Below are positions 23,084-38,000 of a stretch of DNA of 64,000 nt, in pieces (position 1 is the stretch's first letter; each line of letters begins with the position of its first letter). The notes beneath the pieces are model-generated. The model saw only the letters and a program-made list of their open reading frames with translations. It was not told the origin of the DNA and did no database searches. The stretch spans positions 950,986 through 1,014,985 of the forward strand of contig NC_020178.2 of assembly GCF_000224145.3 (NCBI RefSeq). The letters run 5' to 3'. This DNA is from Ciona intestinalis. Its lineage: Eukaryota > Chordata > Ascidiacea > Phlebobranchia > Cionidae. The position numbers were made by a program, and so were the translations under genes.

Positions 23084-26000
23084 TTACTCAAAGTAAACTA
23101 ACATACTTGTAGCATGAGGTGCGTGGTAAGCTTTCCTTTTTCTATTGGTTGGCTCTGTAGTGTGTTGAACTATAGAATAATATAAGTTAGATACACCTTA
23201 TTAAACACATGGTGTATTCATACACCTCATGCTCACTGTCAAGTTATAACATAGGTGTCTTCTTATACAGCAGACACACATGGTGTATTAATACACCTCA
23301 TGCTCACTGTCAAGTTATAACAGGGGTGTCTTCTTATACACCAGACATACATGGTGTATTTATACAGCTCATGCTCACTGTCTAGTTATAACATGGGTGT
23401 CTTCTTGTACACCAGACACACATGTTGTATTCATACACCTTATGCTCACTGTCGAGTTATAACATGGGTGTCTTCTTATACACCAGACACACATGGTGTA
23501 TTCATACACCTCATGCTCACTGTTGAATTATAACATGGGTGTCTTCTTATACACCAAACACACATGGCGTATTCATACACCTCATGCTCACTGTCAAGTT
23601 ATAACATGGGTGTCTTCCTATACACCAGACACACATGGTGTATTCATACACCTCATGCTCACTGTTGAGTTACACAATATTACTTAAGTCCAACGCACCT
23701 GTATTAGGAACATGGTTTTGACTATTTGGCAACAATTCACGTTTGACTTGTAAATAATCAGTAGCTGTGACCTCACAATCGATTTGAATCAATGTCTGGT
23801 AAACCTCATTGTTTGAATAAGTTTCTGAAATCAAAATAAAAAAGATTATTTTTAAAAAATTGCCAGAAAATCTGTTTTACACTGATAATATAACATGTAC
23901 CTAACAGCAGAAACAAAAAAATAGAATGCATGAGAACTAATCATTAAGTAAAAGATAAATTTAAAAATAAAATGATTGGAAAATTATTGCTAGAGAGACA
24001 TGAGATTGAGAACTGACCATTAGGTGGAGCAGTGGGGAAAACAAGTGACATCTTAGTGGGGAGCGAGGAATTCTTCACCGTGGATGGGAGGAGAATGTGA
24101 TCCTGTGATGTGAGTATATATGATTATTGTGAAAGTAAATTTTACTTGCTATACGGTATGTGACATTACAGTTCATTTATACACTTGTGTGTAGAGTGTA
24201 GGCCCACAATTTCTAATCTGTGATTTTTAAGAACCAATACTTCATCTGTCACATGACTAGACAACATCAGGATTTGCTGTTAATTGTCTTGTAATCTTGA
24301 CTAAGGACACATAGACTTGGAATTGCTAGAAGATCTTATTCAGACTATAGTAGCAACAGCATATGGAGTAGGGTGGCGGAAGATGGGACACATTTTCGTA
24401 TTTTCTTGTCCCAATTGGTAGTAAACAAAGAACAAACAAAGAATTATAAAACCGTATCATCACGACTCCCATAGACCGTTGTTAATTGTTTAAAACACGA
24501 TCGGAATAGTTGGATATTATGTATTAAAGGTGTCCCGTCTTCTCCCACCCTACTATATATATATATATATAAATTCTTATATATATGGTTACCTGGTTAA
24601 GAGATATCACATATATTGTGTCATTGCGTCGGTTTAATAAATCAAGAAACTTGTTGAAAGAATTTTCTTTATCTTTGTAAAGAGCTATGCCTGTTGCTTT
24701 GGTTGGCCTGTATACATAACAGTGTTCAAATATTATAACAATTGCATAACATTTGCTTTACTTGGGGATTGGGATATAACATTGTAATCACAAGCGCCAA
24801 ACCTGGGGTGGCAGGGTGGGCAAGTCAACCCCGGAATTTTCTACACACTTTTTGTTGTTTTATAGGTATGTGTATCTGACTATCCCTAACTCCACTAGAA
24901 TTATATAAAGCTGGATGCATAGGATTTTACTGATTAGGATTTTTATGCCTAGGATTTTTACTTAATTATGAATACTGGGCAATGTTGGCATACAAATGAA
25001 TCTCACCTTCTTTGTTGAGGAGACACAGCAATTCTCCTACTTCTCTTGTTAGTCTGTGACATAAGAAACATCATTATTACATCATAAAGGTCAGTGCAGT
25101 GACAGGTGGGGGTCAATAAATAGGTCATTTAGGTTATGTAAGGATGAAAACCAACCAAAAGTCATGTTTGCTTATCCACACACTGCAATAGCTTCAGCAA
25201 CTCGACTGTGGGCATGGGAGTGGCAACCATGGATAAGTCACTCAAGTTCTCACCCAGGAGGATATAAATGACAAACCAACCAAAATCATGTCTGCTTATC
25301 CACACACTGCAATAGCTTCAGCAACTCGACTGTGGGCATGGGAGTGGCAACCATGGATAAGTCACTCAAGTTCCCACCCCGGAGGATATAAATGACAAAC
25401 CAACCAAAATCATGTCTGCTTATCCACACACTGCAATAGCTTCAGCAACTCGACTGTGGGCATGGGAGTGGCAACCATGGATAAGTCACTCAAGTTCCCA
25501 CCCACGAGGATATAAATGACCAAACCAACCAAAAGTCATGTCTGCTTATCCACACAATGCAATAGCTTCAGCAACTCGACTGTGGGCATGGGAGTGGCAA
25601 CCATGGATAATTCACTCAAGTTTTCACCCACAAGGAATATAAATGTCCAAACTATTAAACTTACTCTATCAGGTGGTTTCTTATTCACATAGTTCTTCAT
25701 ATGATTTGATTCCTTATTATGTTTTTCTCTGGCAATCCATTGGTCCAAGTCTTTGCTGACCCTGGAAGGTAACAGGCTTAAGAAAATAGTGGCGAAAAAA
25801 TTGCCAAAGCTAGAAATCATACTAGTATTATACAATGTAACCTTAAATTAGTTGCACCACTGTTATAATCTATTCTATATGGGTGAGGTGAGGTCCTTGT
25901 TAAAAGACCTAGGATTTAGGCCAGGATAGGTTTATTACACCACAATTCACAGGTGTTTATATAAGTTAAGTTGTATTTGACCGACACTTCGGTATTTTTG

Positions 26001-29000
26001 ACAGCTGGTTTTACAAAGTGTTAACAAAACAATAACCTTGAATTGGTTGCACCACTTTTTACAGGTGTTTATATAAGTTAAGTTGTGTTTGACCGACATT
26101 TTAGTATTTTTGACAGATAGTTTTACAAAGTGTTAACAAAACAATAACCTTGAATTGGTTGCAGCACTTTTTACAGGTGTTTATATAAGTTACGTTGTAT
26201 ATTGTATTTATATAAAACACACAAACATGTGATATTAACATTGATATAAACAAACAACAATACAGTTCTCCTTGATAAAACATCCATAACATATACTACC
26301 TTATAGATTCAGTCTCATTCAGTTGTTTCTCATTTTTGTTTAAACTTTCACACAAGTTAATTTTCACATTGGTTGGCGCTGGTTTAATGCTCGGATGTGG
26401 CTTTGGAGCATAGAATCTTAATTTCTGGTGAAAAGTGAGGATTATTGAAAACATTAAGGACACTAATGATTAACACAACACCTAACATACAGTATACAGG
26501 TTACAGACCTCTGCTCAGTCATGGCCTTGATTTTAAAAGGCCAATTGCTTATAAGTTGTGAAAACACATACGTACAACATAAGCCAAAACACAACACAAA
26601 CAATGAATAAACCTAATGCATTATAAGATCTTACTTGGTTAATACTGTTCATGTCTGGTGGCCTCTGTTCATGTGTGTTGGTGGCTGTTTAATGATAATT
26701 TGGTTAGTTTGTTGTCTGGTACTCTGGGTGTTGGGGCAATGGGTAAACTAAGGCCTAATCCCTGGGTGTTAGGGTAATGGGCCAACTAAGGCCTAAATCC
26801 TTGGGTGTTGGGGTAATGGGCAAACTAAGGCCCAAATCCCTGGGTGTTGGGGTAATGGGCCAACTATGGACTAAATTCCTGGGTGTTGGGGTAATGGGCA
26901 AACTAAGGCCTAAATTCCTGGGTGTTAGGGTAATGGGCCAACTAAGGCCTAAATCCCTGGGTGTTTGGGTAATGGGCAATATAAGGCCTAAATCCCTGGG
27001 TGTTGGGTAGGGCTGTGGATTTTCCCTATTTTTGTTTAACCTTTAACCGTTCAGTTTTAACCGGTTAACCGGTTAACCGATACAAGTGTAATCCTAATAA
27101 AAGCGTCTTGTTTATCGCTTTCTTTCGCGAATTTAAAGGCAACTTTACGACGAACGTATGGACTATGCTTGCAATACACGGGCAAACGTTCTTAACGTTA
27201 AAGTAATGCTTTCTTATTCATATTCAAACCTGTTTTAAAACACCTGCCGTCTAAATAATCAACGTGTGAATTGCAATTATGACGCTGTTATTAATGTGTG
27301 AATTGCTATTATGTCGTAATCAATTGCCAGGTCAAACAATCGCTATTATGATGCAATGAATCCACGTGTGAATGCCTGCTTTTTCGTAATAAACACGCTG
27401 CTTGGCTGAGGAAAACATTTAAGTTGTGTATTACACCAATATAATGTTGCAAAACTAGTTAGCCTGCGGTATTAACAATCAAGATTGATGGCGTAATCGC
27501 CGTTGTAGGGCACGATCAAAGCAACAGCGTCCGTGCGCAATCTGTCTTATTGCAAAACAACAATCAACAAAGGCGAACACGTGCCTTTCGTGTAAATAAG
27601 ACAGATATTGATATACGTTTATGCCCTATGACGTCATAGTTCGGTTAACGACTTGAACTTTTCGTTAGCGGTTAACCGAATAGGTTCGGTTAACCGGTTA
27701 ACCGTTAACTTTTCCACAGCCCTAGTGTTGGGGTAATGGGCAAACTAAGGCCTAAATTCCTGAGTGTTGGGGTAATGGGCAAAATTTGGCCTAAATCCCT
27801 GGGTGTTGGGGTAATGGGCAAAATTTGGCCTAATCCCTGGGTGTTTGGGTAATGGGCCTTTTTTTTTGCATACCAGATACATTTTGCATACCAGATGAGC
27901 CGTTAAATAGATATAATCATAGAAAACATAAAAATAATGAACAAAATCACTCACGAGTATAAGATATTCTCCTGGTCCTCGGTATCGGCATCGGGACTCT
28001 GATCCCAAGTTCCTCCTTTAGTTTCCTCCTCAACATCCTCTGTAGTGAGATGGATGAAGTATCTCGGAGGACCTCAAGGATCCTGGGAGGAGGAGGACCA
28101 AATTATTGGTTGTTTTTATCTTTTTTTTATGTTTTTTTAACCTTTTTTTACAATTTTGTCATAAAAAAGATAGCACATGTAGATTTTTATGACAATACAT
28201 TTGAATAGAAATTTTAGTAATTTGACAATTGTATAAACAAGATCAAATTCTTGGTCGTTTTTATCTTTTTTTATCTTTTTTTTAACCCTTTTCTACAAAT
28301 TTTTCATGAACAAGGTGTCCAAGACGTAGCACATGTCGATTTTTATGACACTACATTTGAATAGAAATTTTAGTAATTTATATTCAATTGACAATATAAA
28401 CAAGATCCAATTCTTGGTTGTTTTTATCTTTTTTTTAATCTTTTTTTTAACCTTTTTCTACAAATTTTTCATGAACAAGGTGTCCAAGACAAAGCACATG
28501 TCGATTTTTATGACAATACATTTTGATATAAATTTTAGTAATTATAATTATACCAGACAGTCTTATAAAGAGAATTTATGCATGTGTGCTTACATAATGG
28601 TAAAAATAAAACCTCTGGTTTAATTAAACAAAAAAACTCAGTATTTTCATCCTTTTAGCAAATGTTGTGCAAAACTTGAGGTTTAAAAAGATAGGCGATT
28701 CACAAACAGATTTAAAGGATCTAAACTACTGAAAAATAAAGTATTTCCACCCCTACTTACTTATCCAGGTGTTCCTTCTTATAATTATTAACCAAATCAT
28801 CCATCCAGAAAGAATCCTTCTTTAAACTAGATGACACCTGAGTCTCACTCCCTGCTCTAACTCCTCCCACTCCTCTCTCACTTTTTCCTCCTTGCTCCTC
28901 AACAGAGAGCAGCTGCCTGCCATGAAAACCGGATTCAACCGGTGCTGGCCAGTTTTTGACTACATTAAAGTTGCCAGCATCTTCTGGTGTGAACTTTATT

Positions 29001-32000
29001 GGTGTGTCTTCACCAGAAATTGACTGGTTAGCGAGAAAACTTAGTGGGTGAATATTGAACCCGATAAATAGAACGAGCATAAGAATACAAGCTGCTCTTC
29101 GCTGACCGCTAGTGGTCATACCAGCCAAGCTACGAAGACGAGTGTTCTGCAAAAAAACACAGTATTTTAAGAAATTTTTAAAACAATTTGACATAACTAT
29201 CTGTTTTGTATTTTAACAACATCACGCCAGATTTTATCCTGCTGTTAGATGTCTATACAAACAAGCAAAGCCAAAGTATATTGCATTCACCACCTCAATC
29301 AATGAGGTTCCCTATGTTTAACAACTATGAGTGTTACTGTATTTTAACAATGTCATCTCAGATTTTACCCTGCTGTTAGGTGTCTATACAAACAAGCAGA
29401 GCCAAAGTATATTGCATTCACCACATTAATCAATGAGGTTCCCTATGTTTGACAACTATGAGTGTACAAGAAGAGTCAAAGTATTCATTAATTAGGTGTC
29501 TATGCTTCACAACCATGAGGGAATTTTGTCACCGAAAGGTACAAGATTCAAGGCCCAGCGAAGCCACACAAACCTCATTTTCAAGTTCCATCACTTTATC
29601 CCTGAGTTGTTGATTCATTGATCGAAGCTTGTTGTTGTCGTCCAAACATTCCAACATTTGTTGCTCTAATGTGCTCACGTACTGTGGGAAGTAGAAGTAA
29701 TATGGGGTATGTACATAGTATAAATATATATATATATAGTGGGGGGGGGGGGGGAGATGGACACTTTTTCATAATATTTTATCGTCTAACTTAACAGTAA
29801 ACATTTGTTGCTCTAATGTGCTCATGTACTGTGGGGAAGTAGAAGTAATATGGAATAAATACCATACACATTATGTACTACAGGTGCCAAACCTGGGGTG
29901 TTGGGACAGACAGGCATGTCTAAAATTACATTTATAGCGTATAAATTGACTGCTCTGGCAAAAACAAGAACCTTGGACACATCTTGCTGCAGGAAATTAC
30001 CCACATAGAATAATTTACAACCTAACTTTAAACCTAAAGTAGTTACACCACTTCTTTGTTAATAAAACAGTTGTACTTACTTCTTTCCTTCTCTGTCTTG
30101 ATTGACAGGCAGCTTCACGATTCTTTATCATTCGCTGCTGACGTTTCATTGCTCTACCCTGGGATTTGAATATTAAAATCAGTTTAGGGGTAATGGGTTA
30201 ACTCTGGTTTTAAATCGAGGTTCCATGGCATGCCTCACTGTAGGAACTCACCCATATAGAATAGACCACAACACCATTAGTACTGACAGTCTGGCCTATC
30301 TGGCCTAAATCCAAGGCAAGCTTAACCAAATGACTTCACCCATAGAACATAGCACAATACCATTTGAACCGGCAATTTAAGTAATGGGCCAAATCTGGTC
30401 TAAATCCCAGGCACGCCTAACCATATGAAATATGAACCATATAAAATAGAACACAATACCATTAGTACTGGCAGTTGGACCAAATCTGGTTGAAATCCCA
30501 AGCATGTTAAGTATATGACTTCACCCATATAGAACATAACACAATAACATTTGAACTGGCAATTTGAGTAATGGGCCAAATCTGGTCTAAATTGCAGGCA
30601 TGCCTAACTTCACCCATGCACAATACACAACACTTACATCCAAGTCTTTTATAGTCAGTTGTTCATTTCTTTGCTCCAACCCCATGACTGGGTTCACCCC
30701 GATTACAGTAGGGGTAAAACTGGGGTAAGCGGCGGGTACAATGGGTTTCTTGGGACCCCCGATTGAACCCATTAGGGGTTTGGTTGCTGACTTTGTTTGA
30801 CTGTGCTTTCCTGAAATATTTAAAGTAATTGAGTTGTTTTTAATCGAAATTTAACAATCAAAGATCAAAATTTAATAATCAAAAATCAAATTTAAAAAAC
30901 AGTATTATGATTTTTTGTTTAAAGTATATAATTAAAAACTAAACACAAATTGGAATTTTAAAGTTTTATAATTTTTTTGGCATTTTTGTGTAAAACATAA
31001 AAACTTGTTATGCAAAAATCATAATGCTGGTTCTACCTTCTTTCTGATCACTTGGTGGTTGGTTGTGATTGGTCAGTGGAAGTATCTTTGGCCGAGCTAG
31101 AATGCCATTGGTTGAAATATTAACCAATGGGGAAGAAGCACCTGGGTTTGAATTAACTGTCATATGTCATTCACATGATTAGTCACAAAAACTTATAAGT
31201 TTCACTAATTTTTATGAAAATATATAATTTATGAACGGACAAATAATTTTTTATGCAAATGTATTTACATAACTTTAAACTTTTTCATGATTTTTTCGGG
31301 GGTGAAACAAGCAACAGGCAAATTACTTCTGTTTAAACAAGATTTTTTTATAAAAATTTATTAAAACAAAATGACCAAAAAAACTCGTACATGTTTATAC
31401 ATAATTATTAATATTTAAATATCCCAAATACCAGTATGTAAAGTGTCTGATCTGACAACGAAGCTTTGAGGTAAAACAACTTCATTTTTAGGGGTAACAT
31501 GGGTGAGGTTTATGGGTATAGAAGGGGGAATCACCTGAAATAAGGGTTAGTTTAAAACAAAGGTTGTTTAAAAAAATGATAAACTTAGTCAAGTTGATAT
31601 AACATTAAAACTCTCATTTTGATATCATTTTTTTATTTGTGTTATGAAAAAGAAAAGTAGGAAAAATATAATATGAAAGGCGATGCCAAAAAGTTGTTTA
31701 ATACCCCGAGTCAAGTTAACATTATATAAAATAAACACTAGTTAAGGCATTAAAAATAAAAACGCACTTTTAAATTGGAAACAGCATTACCACCCACCAT
31801 TTACTAATAACAAAAATATATGATTTAACTGAATATATTGTTATAGGTCAATGGGTTTTAATGTATTTTAGCAATGTTACCCCATATTATATAGTAGGGT
31901 GGAGAAAGACAGGACACCTTTAGCACATAATATCTAAATATCCTGATCGTGTTTTAACCATTTAACAACGGTCTATGGTAGTCGTGAGGATACGGTTTTA

Positions 32001-35000
32001 TAATTTTGGTTTGTTTATTACCAAATGGAACGAGAAAACAGAATAAAAAGGTGTCCCATCTTCCCTCACCCTATTATACCCACAAATATGACTCTATGAT
32101 TTAACTTACCATATTATGCGAATTATTCACTGACATTACATTGCATACAGTAGGTTGGGTGGGGGTAGTGGTAAGATACAAGCTTGATACCGGCTCCTGT
32201 TTCACATATAATCGCATCGGGGCAGCTTCGGCAACACTGCTAAGGGGGATCTAAAATTTAATGGAAAACACTGAAAATTTTGATATGAATAATTGAATGT
32301 AAATTGTTTGTTTTTGTGTAATGGGAAAGGACAGTCGATATAACACGGGTGTTCTGTTTCATACACCTCGTGTCCGCTAACGAGTTATCACATAGGTAAC
32401 GTTTTAATGTATGATTGAAACTTAAATCCCAGGTTCCAAGACATACTACACTGTAGGATTTCACCCATATAGAATAGAATGTGCATATACAATAATGGGG
32501 TAATGGGCCAACTCTGGCCTAAATCTCTGGTCCCATGGCGGGACCTTGCAGGACCTTACCAACATAGAATAGAATAAAAACTCAAGCACTCAAACCTGGA
32601 ATGAACTTAATGTAGAAGTTGTAACTTGAGTTGATTGTGCTTGTTCCTGAGTTGGGGGAACCCCCATTTTCCTTGTATAGCTTGCCATGCTAACTGCTTG
32701 TAAACTCTCAGCGGTGATTGTTTTTTTGAATTTCCGGTTGCAACGCTTGGCTGATTTTCGCTTCAATGACCCTTCGTGCATGGTTGACCTCACTGGAGAA
32801 TTGGATACGGCTGAATGAATATGGAATATAGAAATATTATAAAATGTGAAGTATAATGTTAAATAAATTACCTACACAGTTACATACATGATAACTTGTA
32901 AGCGGGCACGAAGTGTATGAAACAAAATACCCGTGTTATAAAGACTGTCGTTTCCCCTCCATGCATACACAAGACCATGGATACACAAGTAACATTTATT
33001 CATTTATTAAGGGTTTAAACAGAATTTAAAACAAGGCTTATTACGTACCTTGGGTGGTAGAGCTGTCTCCATTTAAAATCACATTATCACAAACTTGTCT
33101 TAGGTCAATAACTGGAGCTTTTTGACATTCTGTAGAAAAAAACAACATTCCCTTAGAAAGCATAGGCTCCTAAGATGTGTATGCACTGAATTTAACAGTA
33201 AACGTTACAACAAATAAATTTGATTAATTTCATAGGATTGTGTGTCTAACTATCCCTGCCTTCCCTGTGTTTTAAAAGGTTTGGCCCCTGAGGTACGCTT
33301 AGTATGTAAATAAGTGATATTGCATGAATAAAAGTAATAACATGGGATATTTTTATAATAGGCACCTAACATGGGTATGCAAGGTGTGCGTACATTCCCT
33401 GGATTCAACTTTGATACCCCATGTAAATTAATGGGTACACATACCAACTAAATACGTCATTTTGCATTAATAAAAGCAATAAAACGGGATATTTTGTAAA
33501 GAGCAACCTAGTTTTTCAACTGATTTTATATTCTATGTGGGTGAGGTGCCAGTGTGGCACTCCATTGGTCCTGTGATTTAGGTCAAGATTGGTCCACAAA
33601 AAAGGGGTAGTCACTTACGTCAGTAAAGTATATTATGATATTATTTTCAATGAATTTAAATTACCGATTTTATTTGAAGTTTCTGTTGTTGGTTCTGGAA
33701 CATTTCTGTGCATGTTAAGTAACCTGTAATATATGGTTAGTTAAGCTAACTGTATGGTATATAAAATATAAAGGTATTTACTAAAATACATTTTGCTAAT
33801 CTGACCCCGATCTGGTGCTCATAGAGTTGAACGATTCTTGTGTAAAAAATAAATTAAGGAACCGGTGCTATGAAAATGTAACAAAAAAATCAAGTCCAAA
33901 CAATTGCATAATTTGAATAGGAGACCAACGATAGTTATGTTTTGGTAGCACCAGATCCTTCAAGAAAACACGATAGGTAATAGCATATGGATGTTACGTA
34001 ATCATAGATGTCATGCAACATAAGCACCCCTAACATAACGTGTTATAGATGTTGCGTTTGTTGGTGTGAGATATAAGAAACAATAAGCCTAGATAGGTAA
34101 ATGTAAGAACATAATGTAGTGCATTGAGTCAGTTACACATCAGCCCTAGATAAGTCCTAGAGTAGATAGTTAAGTCCTAGATAGATAGATAAATCCTAGA
34201 GTAGATAGATAAGTCCTAGATAGAGAGCTAAATGTAATAACATAATGTAACATGTGATGTATTAAGTTGGTTACACATCAGTCATTACAATTAGGTCAGT
34301 CACAGTCAGCTACACAATGGTCTAATGTTTGGTGAAACACAAGTTAACAGACATGATATATAATGTAGTATTGTAACCTGTTAGTTTCCCTAAGAGCATC
34401 TTTAACAGCTTTGTCGAACTCACTCTCTTCTTTTGGAATCTATAAGATAAGTTTGTGTTATTATGCCATTATGCTTATTGTTGAATTCTAACATGGGTGT
34501 ATTTCATACACCCATGTTTACTGGCGAGTTAAAACATTGGTGTCTTCTTATACACCAGACACACATGGTGTATTCATACACCTCATGCTCACTGTTGAGT
34601 TATAACATGGGTGTCTTCTTATACATCAGACACACACGGTGTATTCATACACTGCAATCTCACTGTCAAGCTGTAACATGGGTGTCTTCTTATACACCAG
34701 ACACACATGGTGTATTTATTCACCTTATGCTAACTGTCAAGGTATGACATGAGTGTCTTCTTTATACCATGGATTTCCTCTTAAACAACAACACCGTGTA
34801 TATAATTGTTTAGACCACGCGTTCCATTATGAAGTTACATGGTAAGCCATGTATGCTAATACTGAGAACTCAGGAGGCGACATAGTTATTTCCTGCTGTC
34901 TATTATACTATAAACTACAATACAAACAATACAGAGTGTCTATTCAGTCACTATTGTATGAATGGATGGATGAGCTTTTGAAATAATATAATGAATACTA

Positions 35001-38000
35001 ATAGCTTAGCACATGTGGTGTTTAAAGGTAAATTTCCAATACTGTCAGAACACAACCCTTTATAACCTATATGTGAATTTTATATTATTATGTGTGTGTT
35101 ATTTGGATTAAATTTGCAGTAAAATTTCTTGTATTATACTTAACAAAGCATGACACTTGACTACTTGAGTCATATAATGCATTATTGCGTGTGGTGACAA
35201 GTACCATATAAACACATACAATCTATCCAGTAGGTTATACAGTACATCAATTAGTTGTATGAATGGATAATAGTTGTATAGTTGAATAATAGGCCAACTC
35301 TGGCTTAAATCTCTGATCCCATGGCTTGCTGTAGGACCTAACCCATGTAGAATAGAATGCAGATACATAATGTTGGTGTTATATGGGCTAACTCTGGTCT
35401 ACATTTCAGGTCCTATAACTTGCTATGATATAGGACCGCACCCATATAGAATAGAATACATGAATACCAAAATATGAAACACATTGTATCATATTACCCA
35501 CCATTTGTGACCGTTTTTGTATAACTCCTTTTCTTTTAGTGTTTTCCATTACAGCTTGTTTTTCATAAAACCCTTCATCTGAATTTTGTTGAGTTGACTG
35601 TATGAATAAAACACAATCATATTTATCACTGAAAAAGTTGCTTGTGTTTACCTAATATTATGCTTTTTTCGGGATGTTTTTACTTAAGTTTACCCTTTTT
35701 TTTGATTTTTTTACTCAAAATTACATTTTTCAGGATCTTTTTATTGAAATGTAGTTTTTTTTAGGATTTTTTTACTATATCAATGAGTTTCCTGCACTTT
35801 TTCAGATTTTTTTTTCCATATTTTTTCAGATCACATTTTTTTCAGATATTTTTCTCATTTCCTCTATTTTACCTGTCTTTGAAAAGCTGTGTCGAAGATG
35901 TTTCCTGATTGGTTGGTTGGAGGGGGCGGAGTTGATGATTGTGACGAATAAGCGGAGGATGATGATCCACTACGACACCGAGTGGTGGCTTTGTTGTGAA
36001 GCTGGCTCGCTGCTATAGAAACAGTATATACAAATAACACATCAAACATGAGCGTAATGTTAGTGGTACCTTGGCTACTGGCCTACACCCAAGATACCTT
36101 AACTTGGTTTCACCAAAAAAAGGCTTCACAGTATCAATTATCCACAAAGTTACATACGTCGTAACTCGTAGAAATATTATACATCAAACAATGTCATTGG
36201 GCTTCACCAATAAATGAAACATTGGCCTTCACAAAAAATCCAAAAAAATATATATACCCACAAAGTTACAAACATGGTAACTCGCGAGCATGATGTGTTA
36301 TAACGACTGTCGTTTTCTTAAAATAAGTTACTTTATTCATATTTACCATGCAATTGAGGTCCACTGTCATGTTGTGTGTTGTTTAAATGCGGATACAATT
36401 GATCCAGTGAAATATTTTGTACGTTTTGTGACGTCACAAAACTATCCAGGCTCTCTAGCTCCTCTGGTGGGGTAAGTGGTGGGGATTCCAAGTCATTGAT
36501 GATGTCATCAAACTCTGTGTCCCCCTGTGATGTAATAATGCATACTGTTTAGTATGAGTTCGGTATGACAAGGCCATAGGTACCAAACCTGGGGTGGCAG
36601 GGTAGGTATGGTAGGCCAATGCTAGAATTTTTTTACGCAATCAGTAAACATTGGAATTTATAAGTTAGATTCGTCACATAGAAATAAGGATGTAACAATT
36701 CCTGGAAAATAATGGTTTTATGTGGAAATTAAACAATGGCTGACAAAATAAGTTGCATTCGATGGTGACCTGGTTACCACCAACAGAATAAATGTGTGTG
36801 CGATTGCGTAATACTATCTACATAGGAGCAACCATAAGTGATACTTATAGATACTTGAAACACCGGCTGTTGGAAGTCTAATCTACTCTGAATGGGACAT
36901 GGCAATGATAATAGTAAATTACAATGAATATATAACTTAAACTATAGAGTGTGGTACGGTGGGGAAGATAGGGCACATTTTCATTCTATTTTACTTTGTC
37001 TAAATAATCTAAATGGGACATGACAATAATAGTAGTAAATTACAAGCTGAATACATAATTAAATTTCTTATTATAATTTTTCTAAGCTTACAAGTTACCA
37101 TGTATGTTAAAAATATAAATTATAATGTATAGTAGGGTGGGGAAGATAGAGCACATTTTCATTCTAATATGCCGACCCAATTGGTAGTAAACAAAGTAAT
37201 TAATAGTCTTTAAAAATTATCATTTAATGTTCAAAAAGTAGGCTATTTCATAAAGTATATAACAAGAAAACTTGGGAATTCACTTTTTACAAAATGTAAA
37301 GTAAGTATAACAAAAAAATAATTAACTTACCATACAGAAATTACTATATTCAAGTGGGATTTGAGACCCACTGCCAGAATCAGACCCAGAGTCCATTGTG
37401 ACCTCACTTTGAGGGGGGGTGGAATGGGTTTCTAGAACAAAATATTAATATAAATAAAAGCAGGGCAGAGGTTTTGTGAATTTAGGTAAAACTTGGGGGA
37501 CATTGTTAAAATAAACTAATAGTCATAAAACTAGGGAACCTAATTGATTAATGCAGTGAATACAATATACTTTTGGCTCTGCTTGTTTGTATAGACACCT
37601 AACAACAGGGTAAAATCTGGGGTAAAATTGTTAAAATAAAGTTACACAAATAGTTGTCAAACATCGGGAACCTCATTGAATAATGTGGGTAAAACGAAAA
37701 TTCTGTAACAATTAATGTCGGACCTCTATCATAAATGAGGTAAAATGTGAAAGACATTAATAAGACTGACCTGAACTACTAACACTAAAGTCCAACCAGT
37801 TCATCTCATTCTCAGTAGAGAGGACTGGGAACTGTTGACAGGTGGCTGCAAAGAAAATAGAAAAGTTTTTAATTTTAATTTTCCATACTTTTTATCATTA
37901 TGCTACTCTTGCTATTGAACGAAGGTATAATGGACAGTTTTTATTACTTGTTAACCTTGACAGCATTAACCCACTTGTGGTAAAAAAAATGATTTATTTT

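Noticed and set aside
23351-23687. ORFs of repeated VFIHLMLTVEL-type peptides here and at 8487-8929, 34463-34747, 58363-58812 and 61289-61474
   Set aside because: They are translations of the 71-bp minisatellite. Only parts of 8514-8583 and 58662-58805 within these spans are real exons, on other grounds.
26755-27010. ORFs on both strands with MGQLRPKSLGVGV / MPITQTPRDLGLS repeats
   Set aside because: Produced by the 40-bp tandem array, open in several frames with no family resemblance.
27624-27640. CRE-like TATGACGTCATA inside the hAT-like element as a regulatory site of ATF6
   Set aside because: It belongs to the transposon sequence; no reason to link it to ATF6 regulation without data.
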